DNA of 64,000 nucleotides from positions 31,901 to 95,900 of the forward strand of contig MPMI01000022.1 of the NCBI GenBank assembly GCA_002238415.1, written 5' to 3'. Positions 17,816 through 27,955 of this stretch are shown here, piece by piece. The translations under genes were made by a program, and so were the position numbers. Source of the stretch: Desulfurellaceae bacterium bin18 (GTDB lineage: Bacteria; Desulfobacterota; Binatia; Bin18). The notes under the pieces were generated by a model that saw nothing but the letters and a program-made list of their open reading frames with translations, did not search any database and had not been told where the DNA came from. Numbering within the stretch: position 1 is the first letter of the stretch; each line of letters opens with the position of its first letter.

Positions 17816-18411
17816 TTGGGAGTCCGGCGAGCGCGGGGCGGAGGCGAGACCGACGTACAGCGCGGTCAAAATAACGGGTTCCTAGTTTGCCCCAAGCCGG
17901 ACGATCTCCACCCGACGAAGGGTAATGGCCGTGTGATTTCGGGCCATCGCCGCTGAATATTATTAGGCATGTCGGTGACCAGGGCAGCTCCGCGCTGTAG
18001 GAGCGGGGTGGAATCTCTAGATATTGCCGTCAAGTCTGAAGGTCTCTGCGTCGGCCGAATCCGATCCAATCAGTTAAATCGCCGCCCGCCGCTTCGATGC
18101 CGTTCTCGAACGTGTCGAAGATCTCAGCTTCTTCAATCCTGCCTAATCCCCACTCCACAACTTCTGGTAAAAGGTCTACCAGGGGCAGACTGTAATGCCA
18201 CCGCCTCACCTACGGAGACTCGTCCCGCATATCAGAAATGGTCTGGGCTATGCCCTGTCCCGAGAGAGAAATAGGGGGAGGACTTTGAGGCTGCCCTTTC
18301 TTTTGCGGAGGAGACAGAAGGCCGTCCGCTTCCAGAAGGCGAATTTTCGCGTCCATATCCGTTTCGGAAGTAACAGACTGGATTCTTTACCAGCACCAAT
18401 CAAGCTGCGTG
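17816..18411. other. Nearly gene-free stretch between brnA and threonylcarbamoyl-AMP synthase gene
   Basis: About 600 bp. The only coding-like signal is a 59-codon minus-strand frame at 18030-18209, listed separately. I see no clear terminator or promoter. Confidence 0.4.
18030..18209 (-). CDS. Possible small protein or gene remnant, 59 residues
   Basis: From GTG 18207-18209 to a TGA at 18030-18032: begins MRRWHYSLPLVDLLPEVVEW, continues GLGRIEEAEIFDTFENGIEA and ends with an arginine-rich tail. The acidic, leucine-rich, helical composition looks like protein rather than chance, but there is no strong ribosome-binding site and I do not recognise it. It may be the decayed end of a larger gene. 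Confidence 0.3.
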   Translation of the reverse strand: MRRWHYSLPLVDLLPEVVEWGLGRIEEAEIFDTFENGIEAAGGDLTDWIGFGRRRDLQT

Positions 18412-19389
18412 TCAGTCGCGCGCCGCTGCCCGGCGCAAGCGGTCCATGATGGCCCGGCCCATACCGGTCTCAGGAACGGATTCGATGACGACGCGATCCA
18501 GGCCGGAGGTGTCCAGCCGTCTGAGCGCGGCAAACAGGCGGGCCGCTGCGTCGAGCAGATTCCCGTCCGCTGACAACGCTTCCGTTCTCGTATAGCCGTG
18601 GGCATCGGACCGGAGGGTGAGACTGAGCAGCCCGAGCCGTTCGCCGGCCTCGGGCTGAGGCAGGGGGTCTCCAGGCTTCAGCAGGACAACAGGGACGCGC
18701 GGCGCATAGTGCGACAGCAGCGTTCCCGGCGAACGCCGGTCCGCTTGGGTTGGTTCCCCCGTGCGGACCGGGCCGATAACCGACTCGATCTGTTCGAGCG
18801 TGACGCCCCCAGGCCGGAGCAGCACGGCGTGTTGATCGGTCAGCGCACAGACCGTTGATTCAACGCCGACTTTGCACGGACCGCCGTCAATAATCAGACC
18901 GGCCTCGTCCCCGAGCGAATCGTGTACATGCGCCGCGGTTGTCGGGCTGACATACCCGAACGGGTTGGCACTCGGTGCCGCAATCGGGAAATCGACGGCC
19001 CGCAGGAGTGCCAGCGCAACCGGATGCGACGGCATACGCAGTGCAACCGTTCCCAGCCCGGCAGTAACCAGGTCGGGAATGATGGGTCGTTTGGGCAGGA
19101 CCAGCGTCAACGCGCCCGGCCAGAAGGCGTCCATGAGTTGCCGGGCACGCGGGTCAAGGGCGGTGACGTATTGGGAAGCGGCGTCTTTATCCCCAATATG
19201 GACAATCAGCGGGTCGAACTCGGGGCGGTTCTTGGCGGCAAAGACTTTGGCCACCGCCTTTTCGTTCAGCGCATTTGCGCCCAGACCGTAGACGGTTTCC
19301 GTGGGGAAGGCCACGATCTCTCCGGCCCCGAGCCGTTCGGCCGCGTGCAGAATTGTCCGTGGGTCGTTGCCGTCAAGGATGCGGGACAT
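18412..19389 (-). CDS. L-threonylcarbamoyladenylate synthase (Sua5/YwlC type)
   Basis: 325 residues. The YrdC-like catalytic domain (1 to about 200) shows GEIVAFPTETVYGLGANA, the KxR pattern in AAKNRPEFDPLIVHI, FWPGALTLVL and APSANPFGYVSPTTAAHV. The C-terminal Sua5 domain (HYAPRVPVVLL onward) makes it the long Sua5 form rather than short TsaC. It makes threonylcarbamoyl-AMP from Thr, bicarbonate and ATP, the first step to t6A37 in ANN-decoding tRNAs. It is 18 bp downstream of speA on the same strand, so the two are probably cotranscribed. Confidence 0.92.
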   Translation of the reverse strand: MSRILDGNDPRTILHAAERLGAGEIVAFPTETVYGLGANALNEKAVAKVFAAKNRPEFDPLIVHIGDKDAASQYVTALDPRARQLMDAFWPGALTLVLPKRPIIPDLVTAGLGTVALRMPSHPVALALLRAVDFPIAAPSANPFGYVSPTTAAHVHDSLGDEAGLIIDGGPCKVGVESTVCALTDQHAVLLRPGGVTLEQIESVIGPVRTGEPTQADRRSPGTLLSHYAPRVPVVLLKPGDPLPQPEAGERLGLLSLTLRSDAHGYTRTEALSADGNLLDAAARLFAALRRLDTSGLDRVVIESVPETGMGRAIMDRLRRAAARD

Positions 19390-19407
19390 CGATATAGGTC
19401 CCCCATC

Positions 19408-21408
19408 CTATTTTTCCGGGGTCAGATAGGTATAGCTGCCCAGGACGGCTTCGTATTCTCTGAGCAGGGCTTCCTCCACTTCGGCAGGGACGCCGGTTTG
19501 CTCGGCGCCCTCGCGGATGCGAGTGCGGAATGCGGCCAGGAGTTCTTCTCGTTCGTAGCGGAAAATATGGAGAACGTCTTCTACCGTATGACCTGGAATG
19601 ATCTCGGTGATCTGTGCCGTACCGTTCTCATCAATCACCACCGAGACATCGTGAACGTGACCAAAGAGATTGTGGTAGTCACCCATGACATCCTGATACG
19701 CACCCGTAAAAAACACTCCCAGATAATACGGCTCTCCGTTCAAGGCGTGGAGTTCCAGATACTCCTTGATGTCCCGCAGGTCCACAAAATTATCGACCTT
19801 ACCGTCCGAGTCACAGGTGAGATCCGCCAAATAGCCCCGCCGCTCAGGAATCTCATTCAGCCGATGAATCGGCATGATGGGAAAGAGCTGTTCGAGCGCC
19901 CAGGAATCGGGAATGGACTGAAAGACGGAAAAATTACAAATGAATTTATGCGCCAGGCGTTGTTCCAGGTCTTCAAACTCTTCGGGCATATGCTTGACCG
20001 CCTTGGCGAACTTGAGCGCCCGCTCGCACGTGCCCCAGAACAGTTCCTGACCCAGCCCGCGGTCCTCCAGGGAGAGATAGCCGAGGTTGAAGAGTGAAAA
20101 CATCTCTTCGCGCTGCTCCAGGATATCGTGATAATACTCACGGTAGTTCTTGGCGTTCGTCCCGGTATAGATATCGTACATCTCCTGGATGACTTCCGGC
20201 CGGCTCTCATAGTCAGCGACCCGCACCGGGCCGTTTGAGAGCCCGATTTCATCTACGCTATCGAAGACCAGCATGGCATGCGGCGCGGCGATCATCCGCC
20301 CGGTTTCCGTCAGCACGGTAGGCTCTTCGACGCCCTCGTGCTCACACACCTCTTTGATCGAGTAAATAATGTCGTTGGCATACTCCTGGACAGAGTAATT
20401 GACGCTCGACTCCGAAGCCGTGCGGGAGCCGTCATAATCAATGCCCAGCCCGCCGCCCACGTCGAGATAGGTGAGCTGCGGGCAGGACTGGCACAGCTTG
20501 GCATAAGTACGGGCGGCTTCCTTGACCGCGTACTTCACCCGTCTGATCTCCGTGACCTGTGAGCCCATGTGAAAGTGCAGCAGGCTCAGACAGTCGAGCA
20601 TGTCAGCCTCGCGGAGGAAACCCAGGCATTTGAGGAGGTCGGTTGTGGTGAAGCCGAATTTGGACAGATCGCCGCTCGATTTCTCCCACTTGCCGCTGCC
20701 GCGGGCCGCCAGTTTGAGGCGGAGGCCGATCCGCGGACGGATGCCCAGGCGTTGACTGCACGCCAGCAGGGCGTGCAACTCAAATATGCTCTCCACCACA
20801 ATAAAGACCCGCTTGCCGATCCGTGTGCCGATCAGGGCCAGTTTGATATAGCCCTCGTCCTTCACCCCATTGCAGATGATGGGCGAGCGCCGATTGTGGG
20901 TCAGCGCCAGGGCGACGCTCAGTTCGGCTTTACTGCCGACCTCAAGACCGACCTGATACGGGTCTCCAAAACGGAGGACATCCTGCACCACTTCTTTCTT
21001 CTGGTTGACCTTGATGGGATAGGCCGGGATGTAGTCTTTCTGGTAGCCGAATTCTCTGATGGCCGACTGAAAGGCTGCGGCCAGGACATTGAGCTGATGC
21101 TGGATAATCTGGGGGAAGCGCAGCACAACCGGCGTGGCAATCCCCTGGTCTCTGAGTTGGGTAACCAGGTCTTTCAGCGGCGTGCGGGCCGGCTGCGACA
21201 CGGGGAAGGCACATACGACTTCTCCGTTGGTATTCACCCGAAAATACTCACTCCCCCAGTTCCGAATACCATACAGGGCAATAGTCTCTTCCAGCGCCGT
21301 TTGGGCAGACAAGGTTCGGCTATCTACAACCGTAACCTCAGCTCCCCACGCCGGTGTCAGGGCAAGCGGTCCGGCTTCCTTGGGTTCGCTCTTGGTCATA
21401 CGAGTCAT
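19408..21408 (-). CDS. speA: Biosynthetic arginine decarboxylase
   Basis: 666 residues, typical of PLP-dependent SpeA (630-670). Alanine-racemase-type barrel with the PLP lysine in AYPIKVNQKKEVVQ, the glycine-rich phosphate-binding LDVGGGLGIDYDG, and the C-terminal GEPYYLGVFFTGAYQD containing the conserved active-site region. It converts arginine to agmatine. The ATG at 21406-21408 is 9 nt after a GAGGTG site; a GTG 9 bp upstream sits too close to that site. aguB and aguA are divergent on the other side, completing the route to putrescine. Confidence 0.94.
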   Translation of the reverse strand: MTRMTKSEPKEAGPLALTPAWGAEVTVVDSRTLSAQTALEETIALYGIRNWGSEYFRVNTNGEVVCAFPVSQPARTPLKDLVTQLRDQGIATPVVLRFPQIIQHQLNVLAAAFQSAIREFGYQKDYIPAYPIKVNQKKEVVQDVLRFGDPYQVGLEVGSKAELSVALALTHNRRSPIICNGVKDEGYIKLALIGTRIGKRVFIVVESIFELHALLACSQRLGIRPRIGLRLKLAARGSGKWEKSSGDLSKFGFTTTDLLKCLGFLREADMLDCLSLLHFHMGSQVTEIRRVKYAVKEAARTYAKLCQSCPQLTYLDVGGGLGIDYDGSRTASESSVNYSVQEYANDIIYSIKEVCEHEGVEEPTVLTETGRMIAAPHAMLVFDSVDEIGLSNGPVRVADYESRPEVIQEMYDIYTGTNAKNYREYYHDILEQREEMFSLFNLGYLSLEDRGLGQELFWGTCERALKFAKAVKHMPEEFEDLEQRLAHKFICNFSVFQSIPDSWALEQLFPIMPIHRLNEIPERRGYLADLTCDSDGKVDNFVDLRDIKEYLELHALNGEPYYLGVFFTGAYQDVMGDYHNLFGHVHDVSVVIDENGTAQITEIIPGHTVEDVLHIFRYEREELLAAFRTRIREGAEQTGVPAEVEEALLREYEAVLGSYTYLTPEK

Positions 21409-21734
21409 GAAAGACACCCACCTCAGGCAGTCATATAGCTGGTGTGCTGTTGATCTCTCAGCAGATGGAGAGACAACGATTTCTCTGACAGTTGTGTGAT
21501 GGATACAGGTAAACCGGGACTAACGGGTGATACTCGTCGGGGAGATTTCACCCACAGGTGAACCATTACGGAAAAAACAATAAAAACAAAGAGTTCAGCC
21601 AATGTTTGGGATCGCAATCGGTCTCTACTTCCAGCCCGTCCACCTATATAGTGATTTTCACATTTCGTGTCAAAAGCTCAGCCTCGAGGGTGGCATTGAG
21701 CCCGGCACCACCATCCCTTACAATTTCTCTCATC
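21409..21734. other. Divergent regulatory region between speA and aguB
   Basis: 326 bp with an AT-rich core near 21570-21600. There are short hairpins, for example TTCACC-CACA-GGTGAA at about 21547-21562. Probably holds divergent promoters; no clear operator or riboswitch recognised. Confidence 0.4.
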
Positions 21735-22628
21735 ATGACAGCGCCCCCTGCCTCCGCCCACGATCAGCAGGTCATCCTCGGCCTGATGCAGATGGCGTGC
21801 AGCGACCGGCCGGACGCCAATCTGGACAAGGCGGCGGCGGCTATCCGGGAGGCTGCCCGGCAGGGAGCGCAGATCATCTGCCTCCAGGAATTGTTCGGGT
21901 CACGCTATTTCTGCCAGCGCGAAGACGTTGAGCGGTTCGCGCTGGCCGAGCCGATCCCCGGACCAACCACCGAGCGACTGAGACAACTCGCCGCGGCCCA
22001 TCAGGTCGTCCTGATCGTGCCCGTGTTTGAGAAACGCGCAGAGGGGATTTTTCATAACACCGCGGTGGTGATCGATGCCGATGGAACGCTCCTCGGCCAG
22101 TATCGCAAGATGCATATCCCGGATGATCCGCTCTATTACGAGAAGTTTTATTTTACCCCTGGTGACCTTGGATTTCGGACCTTCCACACCCGTTACGCGC
22201 GGATTGGGGTGCTCATCTGCTGGGACCAGTGGTTTCCCGAGGGGGCACGGCTCACCGCGCTGAGTGGAGCCCAGATCCTGTTTTATCCGAGCGCTATCGG
22301 CGACCATCCGGACGACGGGGCAGAGGAGCATCAGGCCCAACGTGAAGCCTGGCAAATCATGCAGCGCAGCCACGCGATCGCCAACGGGCTGTACGTCGCC
22401 GCGGTCAACCGCGTCGGCCGGGAAGGCGCGCTCAATTTCTGGGGCACGTCCTTTGTCAGCGACCCGTTTGGCCGCATCCTCAAGCAGGCGAGCAACGACA
22501 ACGAGGAAACCCTGATTATTCCGTGCGCGCTCGACCGGCTCAACGCCACGCGCCAGTATTGGCCGTTTTTCCGCGACCGCCGGATTGACGCCTACGCCGA
22601 CCTGACCCGGCGTTTTCTTGACTCCTAG
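21735..22628 (+). CDS. aguB: N-carbamoylputrescine amidase
   Basis: 297 residues, nitrilase superfamily. The catalytic triad is E52 (CLQELFG), K125 (YRKMHIPDD) and C162 (ICWDQWFPEG). The HIPDDPLYYEKFYFTPGD and WDQWFPEGARLTALSGA segments are diagnostic of AguB. It hydrolyses N-carbamoylputrescine to putrescine, CO2 and NH3. The start at 21735 gives family-typical length; an in-frame upstream extension lacks homology. aguA follows 43 bp later. Confidence 0.94.
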   Translation: MTAPPASAHDQQVILGLMQMACSDRPDANLDKAAAAIREAARQGAQIICLQELFGSRYFCQREDVERFALAEPIPGPTTERLRQLAAAHQVVLIVPVFEKRAEGIFHNTAVVIDADGTLLGQYRKMHIPDDPLYYEKFYFTPGDLGFRTFHTRYARIGVLICWDQWFPEGARLTALSGAQILFYPSAIGDHPDDGAEEHQAQREAWQIMQRSHAIANGLYVAAVNRVGREGALNFWGTSFVSDPFGRILKQASNDNEETLIIPCALDRLNATRQYWPFFRDRRIDAYADLTRRFLDS

Positions 22629-22671
22629 CTCTGCCGAGTCGGTCGCACCTATCAACGCCGGGTCCGCTCGT

Positions 22672-23748
22672 ATGACTTCTCCCCAGCCCACACCAGCCCA
22701 GCTCAGCTTTCGGATGCCCGCGGAATGGGAACCGCACGCCGCCACCTGGCTGGCCTGGCCGCACAATCGGGACACCTGGCCCGGCATGGACTCGGCCATT
22801 GCCGCGCTGTATGTCCGGATGATCGCCGCCCTGTACCGGGACGAACGAGTACATATTTGCGTGAATGACCCCGAGACCGCGGGACACGTCCGCCACACCC
22901 TTGACACGGCCGGAGTGGACCTGACTCGTATCGGGATATACGAAATTCTGACCAACGATGCCTGGATCCGCGATCACGGGCCGATCTTTCTGACCCGTCG
23001 GCACGGGCAGATCATCGAACTCGGTCTGACAAACTGGACGTTTAACGCCTGGGGGGCCAAATACCCGCCGTGGGACCTGGACAACCGCGTTCCGGAACGC
23101 ATCGCCCAGTGTCTCAGCCTCATCCCGTTTACGCCGGACATCGTGCTTGAAGGCGGATCCATCGATGTCAACGGTCAGGGCATGTTGCTGACCACAGAGT
23201 CCTGCTTACTCAACCCCAATCGCAATCCTGCCCTATCCCGCTCCGATGTTGAGAGCATCCTGAAAGTGTTTCTCGGGGTGCACCATATTGGCTGGCTCGG
23301 CGAGGGGATTGTTGGGGATGATACGGACGGCCATGTGGACGATATTGCCCGGTTCGTCAACCCCACGACTGTGGTATGCGCGGTCGAAGACGATCCAGCC
23401 GACGCGAACTATAAACCGCTTCGGGACAACCTCCATCGGTTGCGATCCATGCGTGACCAGAGCGGGCAGGCCCTGCGTGTGGTTCCGCTCCCCATGCCCG
23501 GTCTGGTGGAGTCTGCGGGCGAACGCCTGCCTGCCAGTTATGCCAATTTCTATATTGCCAATCGCACCGTTCTTGTTCCGACCTATGACCACCCCCAGGA
23601 CCGCACTGCCCAAGCCGTCCTCCAGGAGCTGTTTCCGGGGCGACGCATCAGAGGGATCCCGTGTCGCGAGCTTGTTGTCGGCTTGGGCGCGTTGCACTGC
23701 GTCACCGTGCAGCAGCCAGTGTGTGACCGGAATTATCAACCGGCGTGA
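22672..23748 (+). CDS. aguA: Agmatine deiminase
   Basis: 358 residues, peptidyl-arginine-deiminase-like guanidino hydrolase. Conserved features are the start RMPAEWEPHAATWLAWPHN, NDAWIRDHGPIFL, LEGGSIDVNGQG, the His in DDTDGHVDDIARF and the catalytic C343 in GLGALHCVT. It converts agmatine to N-carbamoylputrescine and ammonia, the substrate of AguB encoded just upstream. With speA these genes form a complete arginine to putrescine pathway. Confidence 0.94.
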   Translation: MTSPQPTPAQLSFRMPAEWEPHAATWLAWPHNRDTWPGMDSAIAALYVRMIAALYRDERVHICVNDPETAGHVRHTLDTAGVDLTRIGIYEILTNDAWIRDHGPIFLTRRHGQIIELGLTNWTFNAWGAKYPPWDLDNRVPERIAQCLSLIPFTPDIVLEGGSIDVNGQGMLLTTESCLLNPNRNPALSRSDVESILKVFLGVHHIGWLGEGIVGDDTDGHVDDIARFVNPTTVVCAVEDDPADANYKPLRDNLHRLRSMRDQSGQALRVVPLPMPGLVESAGERLPASYANFYIANRTVLVPTYDHPQDRTAQAVLQELFPGRRIRGIPCRELVVGLGALHCVTVQQPVCDRNYQPA

Positions 23749-23779
23749 ACATGTACACATCGCGGTTGATCGAGGATAA

Positions 23780-25840
<2,061 letters not shown>

Positions 25841-25912
25841 GCGGCGCCGAGCCGCTAGGCTCTGCTGCTCCTGAATGCTTGGCTGGAGTCCGCCGTGTAT
25901 GAGGAGGAAACT

Positions 25913-26698
25913 ATGGACTTGGTACTCTTGGGCAAACAGGAGCGGGTCGGAACGCTGACGCTCAATCCTCCCGAGAAGCTGAACGCGATGAACCCGACGC
26001 TGTTGGAGGAATTTTCTGAGGCAATCGCCTCGGTTGGCGCGGATGAGGAGATCAAGGTCCTCATCATCCGGGGTGCCGGGCGGGCTTTTTCGGCCGGCTA
26101 TGACTTGGCCGCTGGAGGGGGAGGAAAAACCGTCGATACCGACCGCACCGAGCTGCAAAGAATGATTGAGCGCTGGCTCAGCCTGCGCGAGCTGCCCAAG
26201 CCGGTGATTGCCATGGTCCACGGCTACTGCCTGGCCGGGGCGAGTCAGATCTGCGCCTGCTCTGATGTCATTTTCATGGCCGACAATGCCCGGCTCGGCT
26301 TTCCGTCACTACCCGCCGGAGCGGGCTTTGTGAGTTCGATGTGGAACTGGCTGGTCGGACCGCATCGAACCAAGTATATGGCGTTTTTGCCGGGCAGTCA
26401 GATCAGTGGCAAAGAGGCCGAGGCCATGGGCTTCGCCACCCGGACCTTTCCGGCTGAAACCTTAGAGGCTGAGACCTATCAATACGCTCGGCGGGTGGCC
26501 AAGGTACCGGCGGAAAAGCTGCGACTGGAGAAGCTGGCGATCAATCGCGCCATGGACCTGCAAGGTTTTCGGACCGCCGTCCTGTCAGGCGCGGAATACG
26601 ACGCCATTTTTCACTTCGGCTCGGGTAATGACGAGATTCTACGCGTCAGAAAAGAACGCGGGCTACGCGGTGCAATCCAGTGGTATGAAGAGCAATGA
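25913..26698 (+). CDS. Enoyl-CoA hydratase/isomerase family protein
   Basis: 261 residues from ATG 25913, after a GAGGAGGAAACT site. Crotonase fold: oxyanion-hole segments GRAFSAGYDL and HGYCLAGASQ, then ARLGFPSLPAGAG where canonical hydratases have a catalytic Glu. The altered second Glu region suggests it may not be a classical hydratase. Acts on an acyl-CoA; substrate unknown. Stands alone after ligA. Confidence 0.85.
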   Translation: MDLVLLGKQERVGTLTLNPPEKLNAMNPTLLEEFSEAIASVGADEEIKVLIIRGAGRAFSAGYDLAAGGGGKTVDTDRTELQRMIERWLSLRELPKPVIAMVHGYCLAGASQICACSDVIFMADNARLGFPSLPAGAGFVSSMWNWLVGPHRTKYMAFLPGSQISGKEAEAMGFATRTFPAETLEAETYQYARRVAKVPAEKLRLEKLAINRAMDLQGFRTAVLSGAEYDAIFHFGSGNDEILRVRKERGLRGAIQWYEEQ

Positions 26699-26765
26699 AC
26701 GGGGGCACTTCTCCCGGCCTGATTCGGACGTCGCCCTCGGCCTGCGAGGGTGGTCGCCTTTTGTC

Positions 26766-26794
26766 TGCGGGCTGGAAGCCCGCACTCCCAGTGA
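26766..26794. repeat. REP-like GC-rich palindrome
   Basis: TGCGGGCTGGAAGCCCGCA followed by CTCCCAG. The same palindrome, in the opposite orientation, occurs in two larger repeats at 27679-27749 and 27802-27883. It lies between an enoyl-CoA hydratase gene and a convergent acetyltransferase gene and may act as a transcript end. Confidence 0.6.
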
Positions 26795-26802
26795 GACAGC
26801 CC

Positions 26803-27285
26803 CTACACACGACCGCGTAAATCGTGGGTCATGCGGATGGCGGCCTCTCGGCCGCTATAATAGCCGGGCAGATGTTTGATTTGGCGGTAGCCGAGACGGC
26901 GGTAGAACGCCTGGGCGCCGGGATTATTGGCGCGCACCTCTAAATTGACGACCGGGATACCACCGGTACGGGCTACCTGCTCTTGCCACTCAACCAGACG
27001 CTGCCCTATCCCCAACCGGCGGGCAGCAGGCTCGACTGCAAGCAGGTTCAGATGGGCCCGCTCGGCGTAAAACTGCATAATGGCAAAACCGACCAACCTC
27101 CCCGCGTGCCAGGCCGTGAGGACATTGCTGTCACGTCCGCGAATATGCGCGGCCACCCGGCGGGCGGTCCATGTCCACGCCAAGCCGTGCTCGACCAGGT
27201 CACGCGACATAAGCGCGATACGCTGCGCATCGCGCAGCCGCGCGAGTTTCAGTTCAGTGTGGTCTGGTTGTGGAGCAGTCGCCAT
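26803..27285 (-). CDS. RimI-like GNAT N-acetyltransferase
   Basis: 160 residues. The acetyl-CoA binding core is LNLLAVEPAARRLGIGQRLV (VxPxxRxxGIGxxL), followed by LEVRANNPGAQAFYRRLGY, the RimI-type C-terminal pattern. Homologues acetylate the N-terminus of ribosomal protein S18 or other substrates. A DUF2442-containing gene ends 6 bp before its start on the same strand. Confidence 0.82.
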   Translation of the reverse strand: MATAPQPDHTELKLARLRDAQRIALMSRDLVEHGLAWTWTARRVAAHIRGRDSNVLTAWHAGRLVGFAIMQFYAERAHLNLLAVEPAARRLGIGQRLVEWQEQVARTGGIPVVNLEVRANNPGAQAFYRRLGYRQIKHLPGYYSGREAAIRMTHDLRGRV

Positions 27286-27291
27286 ACAGTA

Positions 27292-27651
27292 TTACATCGA
27301 GGTAGAATTGTTCGTTGAAATACGATCTTTCTCTCCGGTCGCTCCCCACTGCCGGGCACGGGCGACAAATTCAGCCTGGTGTAAAGGCCAGTCGTGTAAG
27401 AGCGCAGGGTCGAAATCTGCGCCGTTCGGCCAGACAAGGGTGTGCACTTCTGAGTCTATGCTCACCTGATCGAAGGCGACAGGGTCCTGTAGTGGTCCAT
27501 ACAGTTCGCCGGCGAGGACAGGCTGAAAGTCAATCGTTTGTTCAGTTTCATCGTCAAAGCAAATACGGAGCGTATAAGGAGCCAATCTCTTAAATGATTT
27601 GACCCTGTATATACGGGTAATGATCCCGAAGAACCTACTCAACTCAGGCAT
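27292..27651 (-). CDS. DUF4160 N-terminus fused to DUF2442 protein
   Basis: 119 residues. From about residue 17 it is a DUF2442 protein (RVKSFKRLAPYTLRICFDD, IDFQPVLAGELYGPLQD, LVWPNGADFDPALLHDW). The first 15 residues, MPELSRFFGIITRIY, instead match the start of DUF4160 proteins (MPxISRFxGIxIxMY). DUF4160 and DUF2442 genes are commonly adjacent and thought to be toxin-antitoxin-like, so this looks like an in-frame deletion that joined the DUF4160 start to DUF2442. Function unknown. It is followed by the RimI-like gene. Confidence 0.75.
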   Translation of the reverse strand: MPELSRFFGIITRIYRVKSFKRLAPYTLRICFDDETEQTIDFQPVLAGELYGPLQDPVAFDQVSIDSEVHTLVWPNGADFDPALLHDWPLHQAEFVARARQWGATGEKDRISTNNSTSM

Positions 27652-27678
27652 GGCAGCATCCTACGCCCTGAGATAAAG

Positions 27679-27749
27679 AAGGCAACTCTCACCAGCCTTT
27701 CTGGGAGTGCGGCCATCTTGGCCGCGTTTCAGTGCGGGCTTCCAGCAGG
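27679..27749 (+). repeat. Intergenic repeat, copy A
   Basis: Begins AAGGCAACTCTCACCAG, then CTGGGAGTGCGGCCATCTTG and a GCGGGCTTCCAGC palindrome half. A longer version lies 123 bp downstream at 27802-27883. Such elements are typical of dispersed GC-rich bacterial repeats. Confidence 0.7.
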
Positions 27750-27801
27750 ATAGTCCCCAATCCCTCCTCTTCCCCCCCCTTGCTTACACTCACGGCGTTT
27801 T

Positions 27802-27883
27802 AAGGCAACTCTCACCAGCGCCGGCTTCTTATACTGGGAGCGCGGCCATCTTGGCCGCGTTGCGGGCTTCCAGCCCGCACTCC
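27802..27883 (+). repeat. Intergenic repeat, copy B
   Basis: Same 17-bp start AAGGCAACTCTCACCAG, then GGGAGCGCGGCCATCTTGGC and the complete palindrome GCGGGCTTCCAGCCCGC. The gap 27652-27955 holds only these two copies and a C-rich tract; no gene is seen there. Confidence 0.7.
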
Positions 27884-27955
27884 TAATTGAAGCCCGTCCC
27901 CCTAGGTGGTATGACACGGACGATCCAATACAGAAAGCGAGCAATAGACATACCC

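Noticed and set aside
17969..18274. 101-codon plus-strand frame in the gap after brnA
   Set aside because: Cys/Arg/Ser-rich chance reading; the opposite-strand 59-codon frame looks more protein-like.
18922..20097. 391-codon plus-strand open frame
   Set aside because: Antisense shadow over the threonylcarbamoyl-AMP synthase and speA genes; product has no recognisable motif.
20569..21438. 289-codon plus-strand open frame
   Set aside because: Antisense to speA, whose motifs are unmistakable.
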